Below, piece by piece: positions 1-6,266 of a stretch of DNA of 43,837 nucleotides. The notes beneath the pieces were generated by a model. That model searched no databases. It saw only the letters and a list, made by a program, of their open reading frames with translations, and had not been told where the DNA came from. A program made the position numbers and the translations under genes. The stretch is from Pseudogulbenkiania ferrooxidans 2002 (lineage in GTDB: Bacteria; Pseudomonadota; Gammaproteobacteria; Burkholderiales; Chromobacteriaceae). Each line of letters starts with the position of its first letter. Within the stretch, counting starts at the first letter, position 1. The stretch covers positions 196,568 through 240,404 of the forward strand of contig NZ_ACIS01000006.1 in assembly GCF_000174355.1 (NCBI RefSeq). Direction: 5' to 3'.

Positions 1-1
1 A

Positions 2-187
2 GTCGTAGGTCGTAGTCGTAGTCGTAGTCGTAGGTCGTAGTCGTAGGTCGTAGTCGTAGGTCGTAGTCGTAGTCGTAGGTCGTAGTCGTAGTCGTAGTCG
101 TAGGTCGTAGGTCGTAGTCGTAGTCGTAGTCGTAGGTCGTAGTCGGTGTCGTAGGTCGTAGTCGTAGTCGTAGTCGTAGTCGTAGTC
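2..187. repeat. Mixed 6/7-base tandem repeat (GTCGTA / GTCGTAG)
   Basis: About thirty back-to-back copies of GTCGTA or GTCGTAG run from the window edge to about 187, ending in degenerate copies (gtcggt, gtcagt, gtcgtcgtc). The irregular mix of 6- and 7-base units changes reading frame repeatedly and creates TAG stops on plus, so it is not a protein repeat. There are no spacers, so it is not CRISPR. It lies just beyond the terminator that follows the tail tube gene. It continues past the left edge, and assemblies tend to break or collapse in such arrays. Confidence 0.95.
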
Positions 188-380
188 AGTGTCGTCGTCT
201 AGGATAGTGGGCGAATTTATCGCCGAGTTTTATTTTAGTAAAACACCGTGTTTTACACAAGTAAAACAAAAAACCCCGCCGAAGCGGGGTTTGAGGCGGT
301 TGCCACACCGAGGAAGAGGAGGACTCGCAGAACACACGGTCATTCTCTCTTCACCCCCGTCGCGGAAACAGGGGGGGAAA
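188..380. other. Intergenic region between repeat array and tail tube gene
   Basis: No gene is recognised here on either strand; the long plus-strand frame starting at 189 is antisense to phage genes. The region holds a perfect 9-base inverted repeat with one central base at 238-256 (GTAAAACAC / GTGTTTTAC), a further GTAAAAC at 261-267, the minus-strand terminator at 271-292 and one copy of the seven-G motif at 363-381. It looks like a module border in the phage: end of the head/lysis/sheath/tube transcript and possible start of the next tail transcript. Confidence 0.6.
261..292 (-). terminator. Rho-independent terminator after tail tube gene
   Basis: Stem AAACCCCGC (271-279) pairs with GCGGGGTTT (284-292) around loop CGAA. 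Read on the minus strand the hairpin is followed by a T-rich run (TTTTTTGTTTTAC), the classic intrinsic terminator layout. It lies about 90 bases past the tail tube stop and would end the long minus-strand late transcript. Confidence 0.85.
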
Positions 381-381
381 T
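363..381 (-). repeat. Seven-G motif, copy 1
   Basis: Plus strand reads CGGAAACAGGGGGGGAAAT. It touches the stop codon of the tail tube gene. It matches the other two copies at 8921-8938 and 15995-16013 in the G run of exactly seven and in most flanking bases (CGGRAWMA before, GAWT-like after). Role unknown; a phage late-promoter or activator site is one possibility. Confidence 0.55.
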
Positions 382-734
382 CACACCCGCTCGGCAGCCG
401 CACCCGTCAGGGTGAGCTCCACCTCCTTGCCCTTCAGTTCCACCTCGCCCTCGGTGCCGGCGTCGCGCACCAGGTAGCGCTGGCCGCTGTCGGTCTCGAA
501 CACCACAGTGGCGCCCGAGATCTGCTGCAGCGCGACCAGGTCGGTGTCGTCGGCATGCAGCAGCGTGCACTTCACCTCGGCGTGCTTGATCTCTTCCGTG
601 CTGTGCCCGGCAAAGCCGTTCACGTCGCTTTCGGCTTTCTGGATCGGGCCGCCCACCTTCAAGCTGGCGCCGGGCTTGGAGCGCAGCCGCGCCCCGTTCA
701 CGTTCACGTACACAATGCCGGTCAGTTTGGCCAT
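381..734 (-). CDS. Phage tail tube protein (Mu gpM-like)
   Basis: A 117-aa protein that should form the inner tube of the contractile tail through which DNA passes. It is the right size for Mu gpM-type tubes (Pfam tail_tube, PF10618), begins MAKLTGIVYVNVNG and has alternating short beta-rich segments typical of tube subunits. It lies directly downstream of the sheath gene, 12 bases apart, the normal sheath-tube order in myophages. The strong terminator past its stop suggests it is the last gene of this transcript. Identity comes from size, sequence style and neighbour; I have not aligned it. Confidence 0.85.
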   Translation of the reverse strand: MAKLTGIVYVNVNGARLRSKPGASLKVGGPIQKAESDVNGFAGHSTEEIKHAEVKCTLLHADDTDLVALQQISGATVVFETDSGQRYLVRDAGTEGEVELKGKEVELTLTGAAAERV

Positions 735-746
735 GGCCGGTTCTCC

Positions 747-2228
747 TTACAGTCGGTACTGCACGGCGGCAGCGAAGGTTACAAACTGGTTGACCAGGTT
801 CGGCGGCAACACGGCGTTGACGCGGTCGACGTCGGCCGAGCTGCGCACCACCAGCAGGTCTTTCTTGAACTGCTCGGTGTTCTCCACGATGCCGGCGAAC
901 TCCAGCTCGCGGTGCAGGCCCACCAGCTCGGCGCGGATGATGGCCGGTGTCACCAGCTTCTGGCCAGGCGCAACGCTGATGCCGTCGTCGGCCAGCTTGT
1001 GGCGTGGGAAGCGCAGCGCGATGCGGGTGCGCACGGCGTAGCGGAAGTAATCCGCCGTCCACTTGGTTTCCAGCCGCAGCAGGCTCTCGTCGTCCACACC
1101 CATCGGGTTCTTCTGGTAGTTGGTGATCACCCGCTCCAGGAACACCTTGCCGCCGCTGTCCACCTTGGTGGTGCTGATGCCGTCGCGCAGCAGCAGTTCC
1201 CGTTCATTGAACGAGAACCGGTCCTTCAGCCGCGGTGCCAGCACACCCGGCACTTCCACGTTGCGCAGCGGCAGGGCCGGGTCGATCGCGCCGTGATACT
1301 CGCACACGCCGGCAAAAGCCGCGGCGCGCACCGGCGCCCAGGTCGGGCAGGCCTTGAGCCCCCAGGACGTGCCGTGCGGGCTGTTGCGGCCGGCGCCCCA
1401 GGTGGTGAGCTGGGCATGAGTGCCATCCTTGGCGTCGAACACGTGGCCGGTGCGCATGTCCATGCCTCCCCAGCGGCCGTCCAGATCGGCCTCGATCGCG
1501 GCCAGGTTGGCCGAGTCGGTATACGGGCTGACCAGGCTGTAGAACCAGTCCTCGGAGATGGCTGCAAGGGCGTCGGCTACGTCCGGATTGCCGGCGCCGT
1601 CGGCAAGGTTCACGCACACGGCGGTGATGCCTTCCGGCAGCGCGTCCTCGTCGTAGTAGGCGGTCGACAGTTCCATGCCGTTGCTGGCTTCGCCCTTGTG
1701 GCGGGCGGTGATGGTGACCACGCCGGCGTCGGCCGAGGCCGTAACTGGCAAATCGGCGTTGGCGTTGACGGCATCGGCCACCTTGGTGGCGAGCTGGGCG
1801 TTGGTGTCGTTCAGGCTGGCCTGGGCGCGCACCCGCACGCCGCCGATGTACAGCGTCATCACGCCGGCCTTGGTGACGGTGCCGGTCAGGGTGATGGTGC
1901 CCGTGGCGGCGGCGCCGGCAGGCAGATCATCAAGGGCCACGGCCCACACGTCGATCAAGCCATACAGGGCTTTGACCTTGTCCAGGGCGCCGGCCATGGC
2001 GTGCAGCATGGAGCCGCGGCCGAACTGGCCAGCAGCCTGCTCGGCGTTGAGCACTCGCACAGGTGACAATGCCGGCACGGTTCCACCGGTAAGGCGCTGT
2101 CCTAGCAGCAACAGCTTGCGCTCCATCTGCGGCAGGCCGTTCACCGCCTGGGTGTGATCGATCTCGACGAAAACCCCGCCGGCACGGATGCCGACAGGGA
2201 TGGTCATGAAGGTAGTGGTGTCCGGCAT
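747..2228 (-). CDS. Phage contractile tail sheath protein (Mu gpL-like)
   Basis: A 493-aa sheath subunit, close to Mu gpL in length. Sheath proteins polymerise around the tube and contract to drive the tube through the cell envelope. The N-terminus (IPVGIRAGGVFVEIDHTQA) carries the typical start of sheath proteins. A variable insertion with Ala/Thr-rich beta repeats occupies about residues 110-200, and the C-terminal third (from about RDGISTTKVDSGGKVFLERVITNY) is the conserved sheath core with the NPMGVDDESLLRLET stretch. It sits 3 bases after the DUF2635 gene and 12 bases before the tube gene, so the three should be co-translated from one late message. Confidence 0.93.
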   Translation of the reverse strand: MPDTTTFMTIPVGIRAGGVFVEIDHTQAVNGLPQMERKLLLLGQRLTGGTVPALSPVRVLNAEQAAGQFGRGSMLHAMAGALDKVKALYGLIDVWAVALDDLPAGAAATGTITLTGTVTKAGVMTLYIGGVRVRAQASLNDTNAQLATKVADAVNANADLPVTASADAGVVTITARHKGEASNGMELSTAYYDEDALPEGITAVCVNLADGAGNPDVADALAAISEDWFYSLVSPYTDSANLAAIEADLDGRWGGMDMRTGHVFDAKDGTHAQLTTWGAGRNSPHGTSWGLKACPTWAPVRAAAFAGVCEYHGAIDPALPLRNVEVPGVLAPRLKDRFSFNERELLLRDGISTTKVDSGGKVFLERVITNYQKNPMGVDDESLLRLETKWTADYFRYAVRTRIALRFPRHKLADDGISVAPGQKLVTPAIIRAELVGLHRELEFAGIVENTEQFKKDLLVVRSSADVDRVNAVLPPNLVNQFVTFAAAVQYRL

Positions 2229-2231
2229 GAC

Positions 2232-2423
2232 TTAGCTCTCCTGGCCGGCCGCGGACTTGGCGGTCGTGATGGGTTCGGAAATGACTTCCACATCGCCATC
2301 GGCGAGGCGGCGTCGGTAATAGGCGGTAAGCGCCACGGCTTGGCCATCGGTCGGCAGGTAACCGCTGCCGTCCTCCAGCCTTACCCGCAGCTCGCCCACC
2401 GGCTTTAGCGTGACCTTGGTCAT
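2232..2423 (-). CDS. DUF2635 family small phage protein (Mu gp38-like)
   Basis: A 63-aa protein beginning MTKVTLKPVGELRVR. This start is preferred over upstream ATGs in the frame because it overlaps the previous stop by ATGA. The pattern of a basic N-terminus, then 'lptdGqaVaLtaYYRRRLaDGDVEV', fits the DUF2635 family that sits just before the sheath gene in Mu-like phages. Its function is not known; position suggests tail assembly. The clear family pattern plus conserved position make the call fairly safe. Confidence 0.8.
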   Translation of the reverse strand: MTKVTLKPVGELRVRLEDGSGYLPTDGQAVALTAYYRRRLADGDVEVISEPITTAKSAAGQES

Positions 2424-3007
2424 GGGTTGAGCTCCACATGGGTTTGCATTTCGGGGGTGCTGGTGGAGTAATCGCCATCCAGCCACTTCTGGTGTTCCGC
2501 CGCGCTCACATGCGGCGGGATATCGATATCGATGTGAGCCGTCCGCAGCGTGCCGATCGAGGTCGACGGCGGATAAATCTCACCGTCGGTACCGTCGGCC
2601 AGATCCAGAGGCCCGGCGGTGACCTCGAGCGCCACCCAGCCGAACGGGAACTCCATCTGCGAGCTGGTGCGGAAGCCCTTCACGTTGAGCCGCGGCACAT
2701 CGGCGCCTGGGTTGCGGGTGAAGGCCAGCAGTTGCTGCAGCAGCTCTAGCTCGGCGTCACGCACCTGGCGCGTGGTACCACCGCGCTCCGGCACCGCCAG
2801 CTGGCCGACCAGCGTCAGCTTGAGCTCGGTCTCCCATTCGCTGGGTAGCTGGCCGGAGGGCAGCAGCAGGCACACCACGCCGCGCTCGAGCTCGTCGCGG
2901 TGGCGGCCCGGGTGGTCGACGAACTGGTCGCTCACGATTCGATCGGGCAGGGCAGCAGTGAGGCCAGCTGTGAGGCCGTCCAGGGCGCGGGTGATCGGGT
3001 CGCTCAT
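2420..3007 (-). CDS. Putative phage tail terminator / Mu gp37-like protein
   Basis: A 195-aa protein. The early part (DELERGVVCLLLPSGQLPSEWETELKLTLVGQL) gives the beta-alpha-beta look of tail terminator proteins that measure tail end and close the tube. The middle has a helix (VRDAELELLQQLLAFTRNP) and the C-terminus is acidic (HIDIDIPPHVSAAEHQKWLDGDYS). In Mu the gene before the DUF2635 gene and the sheath is gp37, a similarly sized protein, and position here is the same. It overlaps its neighbours by ATGA at both ends. The assignment rests mainly on gene order, so other tail-completion roles are possible. Confidence 0.55.
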   Translation of the reverse strand: MSDPITRALDGLTAGLTAALPDRIVSDQFVDHPGRHRDELERGVVCLLLPSGQLPSEWETELKLTLVGQLAVPERGGTTRQVRDAELELLQQLLAFTRNPGADVPRLNVKGFRTSSQMEFPFGWVALEVTAGPLDLADGTDGEIYPPSTSIGTLRTAHIDIDIPPHVSAAEHQKWLDGDYSTSTPEMQTHVELNP

Positions 3008-3297
3008 TTCCCACCCCGCGCGTCCAGCTGGCGCTCTACCAGCTTGTCGAGCTTGGCGCTGATGTCCTTCAGCTCACCCTTCACCTCGTTGTTCAGATCC
3101 TTCACCCGTTCATCCTGCTGCCGGTCGATCGCCACCTGCTGAGTCTGTTTCTCCTCGAGCACGGTCACGCGCTTGTCGAGTGTGATCATGAACACGGCCA
3201 GCGTGCCGACCAGGGCCACCGACGAGAGGATGTCACCCAGGTTGATCCGCTTCTCGAACTGCCACCCGGCAGTAGATGCTCGGCTCTCGGCGCTCAT
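3004..3297 (-). CDS. Small membrane protein with coiled coil, lysis-cassette neighbour
   Basis: A 97-aa protein with one membrane segment at about residues 19-40 (NLGDILSSVALVGTLAVFMITL) followed by a charged heptad-like helix (DKRVTVLEEKQTQQVAIDRQQDERVKDLNNEVKGELKDISAKLDKLVERQ). It overlaps the spanin gene stop by 4 bases and the next tail gene start by 4 bases. Single-span proteins with a coiled coil occur beside spanins in phage lysis modules and may act as a second holin or holin regulator, but I do not recognise this one. Function unknown. Confidence 0.7.
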   Translation of the reverse strand: MSAESRASTAGWQFEKRINLGDILSSVALVGTLAVFMITLDKRVTVLEEKQTQQVAIDRQQDERVKDLNNEVKGELKDISAKLDKLVERQLDARGGK

Positions 3298-3851
3298 GGC
3301 TGGCTCTCTTTCGGTAACAGGTCGATCAGTTCATCCCGCTGCGCCGCTACGGCACGGCACCAGAGGCCGAGGTCGCGGGAGTGGGCGAGGAGGTCCTCGC
3401 GTGATACCCCGCTGTCAGCGGCGCCGGCGGCGGGGTCTTCCTGGTCAGGTTGGTCGGTACCGGCGGTGCCGTATCCGGCTTGCAGGCCGAAGGCGGCGTT
3501 GTAGAGCTGCAGGCCGTCAACAGACAGCAAGCCAGGAGAAGGTTGGCCGGCCACAGGCTTGGGCGGTTGTGCCGCATGGGGAATCCTCCGGGTGAGTTGT
3601 GCGCGGATGTTGTCTAGGTCCTGCTGCAGCTGGTCGAGCCGAGCGCTGGCGGCGGCCAGCTCGTCGACCTTGGCCTGGTAACGGCGGTGGGCGGCACCGG
3701 CATCGCGGGTGCGCTGCTCGGCCACCTCCAGCTTGTAGGCGGTGAGCTCGGAACGGCCGGATGCCAGGCCGGCTTCGAAGCGGGCATGGCCGAACCACAG
3801 CGCGGCACCGGCGACCAAGCCAGCTAAAACCAGCGTGGTTTTACTCAGCAT
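3294..3851 (-). CDS. Rz-like inner-membrane spanin
   Basis: A 185-aa protein with an N-terminal signal anchor (residues 3-20, TTLVLAGLVAGAALWFGH) and a long periplasmic helix (about 30-90) rich in Glu, Gln, Ala and Arg, the layout of i-spanins such as lambda Rz. I-spanins join an outer-membrane lipoprotein to bridge the envelope and disrupt the outer membrane in the last step of lysis. An o-spanin frame is embedded in it at 3347-3577. It starts inside the end of the holin gene (overlap at 3841-3851). The C-terminal 70 residues carry an acidic Pro/Gly-rich segment forced by the overlapping lipoprotein frame. Confidence 0.85.
   Translation of the reverse strand: MLSKTTLVLAGLVAGAALWFGHARFEAGLASGRSELTAYKLEVAEQRTRDAGAAHRRYQAKVDELAAASARLDQLQQDLDNIRAQLTRRIPHAAQPPKPVAGQPSPGLLSVDGLQLYNAAFGLQAGYGTAGTDQPDQEDPAAGAADSGVSREDLLAHSRDLGLWCRAVAAQRDELIDLLPKESQP
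3347..3577 (-). CDS. Rz1-like o-spanin lipoprotein embedded in the Rz gene
   Basis: A 76-aa protein wholly inside the i-spanin gene in another frame. It has a basic start (MRHNRPSLW), a hydrophobic core (PANLLLACCLL) and a lipobox LLTAC followed by SS, so signal peptidase II should cut before the Cys and leave a lipidated mature protein of about 54 residues. The mature part is rich in Pro, Thr and Ser, as in Rz1. Embedded Rz1 genes are a known arrangement in lambda and related phages. The lipobox plus the embedded position make this more than a chance frame. Confidence 0.85.
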   Translation of the reverse strand: MRHNRPSLWPANLLLACCLLTACSSTTPPSACKPDTAPPVPTNLTRKTPPPAPLTAGYHARTSSPTPATSASGAVP

Positions 3852-4044
3852 CGGTGCCTCCCTTCTGGTCCGGCATCACTGCGCCGATGACGCCGGCGAC
3901 AAACAGCCCGACGGTCACGATGGCTTCACGCTGAGCGGGGGACAGAGAGACGCCCAGCGCCGTGGCCACCAGCACCACGCCGCGCCAGGTCGACGGCTCT
4001 TTTGCCTGGGCTACCAGGTAACGCTTCAGGCGATCAAGTTGCAT
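3841..4044 (-). CDS. Phage holin
   Basis: A 67-aa protein with two probable membrane segments, about residues 20-37 (WRGVVLVATALGVSLSPA) and 42-58 (IVTVGLFVAGVIGAVMP), and a charged tail. Holins of this small type form inner-membrane lesions that time lysis and release the endolysin. The start at 4044 is favoured because AGGAGG lies just upstream on the minus strand; a longer frame upstream only mirrors the amidase gene. The first codons overlap the end of the amidase gene and the last overlap the spanin start, giving a compact amidase-holin-Rz/Rz1 cassette. Confidence 0.82.
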   Translation of the reverse strand: MQLDRLKRYLVAQAKEPSTWRGVVLVATALGVSLSPAQREAIVTVGLFVAGVIGAVMPDQKGGTDAE

Positions 4045-4559
4045 GGAGCCTCCTGCAGGTGATCGGCCAGAGGCCGCATGCCACCCGCCAGCCAGGTTTT
4101 CACATCGAAGCCCGGGCAGATCTTCAGCCACTCGTTGCGCTCCACCACGCCGTCGCCGTCCAGGTCCGGGCTGTAGTCGCGGTGGCCCAGCACGCTGGCG
4201 GTCGGGTACTGCTGTTTCAGGTTGGCGATCAGGTTGCGCAGCGTGGCCCACTGGTCCAGGGTGAAGCGGTCGGTACCTATCAGGCACACGCCCAGCGTCT
4301 TGCTGTTGCTGCCCTGGACGTGGGCGCCGATCTCCTCGGGGTGGCGACCGGGTTTCAGCGAGCCGTCGAGCTCGATCACGTAGTGGTAGCCGATGCTGGG
4401 CAGTTCATGACCGAGCACCGTCTTGTATCGGGTGATGGCCGCCGGCTGGCGGTGGAAGCCGCGCTGGCGGTGCATGGCATCGATGTCGGCGCGGGTGAAC
4501 GGTTTGCCGTTCGGTGTGGCGGCGCAGTGGATCACGACGCCGGTAATGGTTCGGGGCAT
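4026..4559 (-). CDS. Endolysin: zinc N-acetylmuramoyl-L-alanine amidase with EF-hand-like loop
   Basis: A 177-aa amidase_2 / T7-lysozyme-type enzyme that cuts the bond between MurNAc and L-Ala in peptidoglycan to lyse the host. Zinc ligands read as His11 (VVIHCAA), His126 (LGHRDYSP) and Cys148 (KICPGFD), matching the His-His-Cys set of T7 lysozyme. The GYHYVIELDGSL motif follows at about 57-68. There is no signal peptide, so it needs the holin encoded next. Between His126 and Cys148 lies a loop with the EF-hand spacing: Asp132, Asp134, Asp136, Gly137, Val139, Glu143. That suggests a bound calcium ion. The start at 4559 is chosen because the fold begins there; it lies 2 bases past the previous stop. 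Confidence 0.92.
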   Translation of the reverse strand: MPRTITGVVIHCAATPNGKPFTRADIDAMHRQRGFHRQPAAITRYKTVLGHELPSIGYHYVIELDGSLKPGRHPEEIGAHVQGSNSKTLGVCLIGTDRFTLDQWATLRNLIANLKQQYPTASVLGHRDYSPDLDGDGVVERNEWLKICPGFDVKTWLAGGMRPLADHLQEAPCNLIA

Positions 4560-4561
4560 GG

Positions 4562-5101
4562 TCAATCTCCGTAAGAGCTGCCGGTCATGGCGTAGTGGTC
4601 GCGCACGCCCAGGGCGGTACGCACGCCCTCGGCCGCGCCCTCGCGCAGCATGGCCATCAGGCGGGTTTCGTTTTTCTCGAAGGCGGGTTTGAAATAGGGG
4701 TGGGCTTCGGTGCCGTGGTCGCGGATGTAGCGCGCCAGGCCGAAGGCGCGGCGCTTCGCCTCGTGCTCGTCCAGCCCGTGCTTGATGCGCAGCCACTCGG
4801 CCAGCGGCCGGGTCGGCGGCAGGCCGCGATAGCCCGCCTGGGTGCCGTCCTCGACGAAGCGGGCGTACTTCACGCCAGCCTTCACGTCCCGGGCCAGCGG
4901 GAACGGCCGCTCCGGGCGGATGCTGTTCATCAGCGTGGAGAAGCCCATGCTGCCGTTGTGGCGCAGCTCACGGCGGACTTCGCGTGCCAGGAACTGGCCA
5001 GCCTTGCCGACCGCGCGGTCCATGACACGGTTCATCACCGCCGGCGCTCTCTCGAACGCCTTGCGCACCACCTCGTCGCCGATGTGCACGCCGCCGATCA
5101 C
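4562..5101 (-). CDS. HK97 gp10-like phage tail-completion / neck protein
   Basis: A 179-aa protein likely to act at the head-tail joint. The N-terminal helices (VVRKAFERAPAVMNRVMDRAVGKAGQFLAREVRREL), then the KAGVKYARFVEDGTQAG stretch and a C-terminal segment 'GTEAHPYFKPAFEKNETRLMAML', follow the usual gp10 / virion-morphogenesis pattern (helix, 'YA.fvE.GT', 'rPf..pa.e'). It overlaps the upstream gene by 4 bases and precedes the lysis cassette. In many phages the gp10-like gene is followed by the tail terminator; here lysis genes come between. Confidence 0.7.
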   Translation of the reverse strand: MIGGVHIGDEVVRKAFERAPAVMNRVMDRAVGKAGQFLAREVRRELRHNGSMGFSTLMNSIRPERPFPLARDVKAGVKYARFVEDGTQAGYRGLPPTRPLAEWLRIKHGLDEHEAKRRAFGLARYIRDHGTEAHPYFKPAFEKNETRLMAMLREGAAEGVRTALGVRDHYAMTGSSYGD

Positions 5102-5706
5102 AGCGTCAGCCTCCGCTCGAATTCGTCCATCAGCACCGTGTGCAGGTACGACGGCGTGCCGTTTTTGGGCGTGGCGCTGATGCCGTCACGCACCTGATAG
5201 GGCTGCGTCGAGTTCTTCATGGCCAGCTCGCGCATCACCTCGGCCTGGGCGCGCAGCACCACCAGCGGTGCGTCCTGCTCCTGCAGCGTGCTGTCGTTCT
5301 CCGTGACCAGGTGCGCGGCGCCGTAGCGGTACGGGCAAGCACTCCCCAGCAGGCCGATCTGGCGCGCCGAAGGGGCCGGGGTCAGACGCAGCACCCGCTC
5401 CCCGCCGCGGCGCATGACGCGGATCGAGGGCAGCGTGCCGGGCCAACGGTCGTCCCACGGGTCGAGCGTCAGCTTGGCGTCGCGCCCCCAGTCACAGCCC
5501 AGCACCACGGTCAGATCCGCGGGGCAGTCATAAAGGGCCAGCCCGGACTGCAACGTCAGCTCGTCGACCATCTCCAGCGGCCGGCGCCGGCTGTAGTCCT
5601 TGAGCGCCGCTTGCACATGGCGCTCGAAGTCCTCGGCGATGAACGACGAGGCGGAATCCAGCAGCGAGGCCTTCAGGTCGGCGATCAGGCTGGCCAGGGT
5701 GGTCAT
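5098..5706 (-). CDS. Putative head-tail adaptor / connector protein
   Basis: A 202-aa phage protein with a helical N-terminus (LASLIADLKASLLDSASSFIAEDFERHVQAALKDYSRRRP), a beta-rich middle (WPGTLPSIRVMRRGGERVLRLTPAP) and a C-terminal helix. The helical N-terminus resembles head-tail adaptors that dock under the portal, and the gene lies between the capsid region and the gp10-like gene where adaptors are normally found. It overlaps both neighbours by ATGA. I do not recognise a named family with certainty. Confidence 0.5.
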   Translation of the reverse strand: MTTLASLIADLKASLLDSASSFIAEDFERHVQAALKDYSRRRPLEMVDELTLQSGLALYDCPADLTVVLGCDWGRDAKLTLDPWDDRWPGTLPSIRVMRRGGERVLRLTPAPSARQIGLLGSACPYRYGAAHLVTENDSTLQEQDAPLVVLRAQAEVMRELAMKNSTQPYQVRDGISATPKNGTPSYLHTVLMDEFERRLTL

Positions 5707-6218
5707 TTCTTGGCGGCCTTGGCCGTGGTGGTGGTTTCATCGGCCGGCGCCGGCACGACGACGGTGGTCGTCCCGGTCTGGTCCGCACCCGCTGCCAGAT
5801 CAACACCAAAGATGACAGGGCCTGCAGACTGTTCCGTACCGGTCTGGGCAGTGCCGGCGCCGCTTTCGCCCGTGCCGCCTTGCTCCGTGGTGTTGTGCTG
5901 GGCGGCGGCATGCTCGAGCAGCCGTTCGGACACGGCGGCCAGCACTTCCTTGCGCGCTGCACCTTCCTGCTCGCGTTCGCCCAGCTGCTCCACGTCCTCG
6001 ATCGCCAGTGAAGGCAGAGCGGCGAGAAGGTGGGAGACAGGGCCGGCCAGCAGCACGTCGACGATGTGCATCGCCGAAGCGGTCTCCTCCATGGCCTCGG
6101 CCGCGCGGTACTTCGGATGGTGGGTCGGGTCGATACCGCGCACTTCGCCCGGCGGAATCATCACACCACCGATGAATTCGGTGTGCTTCGAAGTGTTGGG
6201 ATAAGGGACTTTTTCCAT
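5703..6218 (-). CDS. Phage structural-region protein of unknown function
   Basis: A 171-aa protein encoded just after the capsid gene. The N-terminus (MEKVPYPNTSKHTEFIGGVMIPPGEVRGID) resembles the 'name, then PGE/V' opening of small head proteins that follow capsid genes in Mu-like phages. The middle is helical and acidic, and the last 55 residues are low-complexity Gly, Thr, Ala and Glu with a lysine tail (TTTTAKAAKK). It could be a decoration, head-completion or assembly factor. No catalytic motif is visible. Confidence 0.5.
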   Translation of the reverse strand: MEKVPYPNTSKHTEFIGGVMIPPGEVRGIDPTHHPKYRAAEAMEETASAMHIVDVLLAGPVSHLLAALPSLAIEDVEQLGEREQEGAARKEVLAAVSERLLEHAAAQHNTTEQGGTGESGAGTAQTGTEQSAGPVIFGVDLAAGADQTGTTTVVVPAPADETTTTAKAAKK

Positions 6219-6266
6219 GATGGGCTCCCGCCCCAGCCACCATCAGGCAGCCAGGGCGCTGACGGG

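Noticed and set aside
2-187. CRISPR array
   Set aside because: Units of 6-7 bases are contiguous with no unique spacers.
189-2066. A 625-codon plus-strand frame opposite the sheath and tube genes
   Set aside because: It is antisense to two well-supported phage genes, is rich in His, Gly and Ala as expected of a GC-rich shadow, and resembles no protein.
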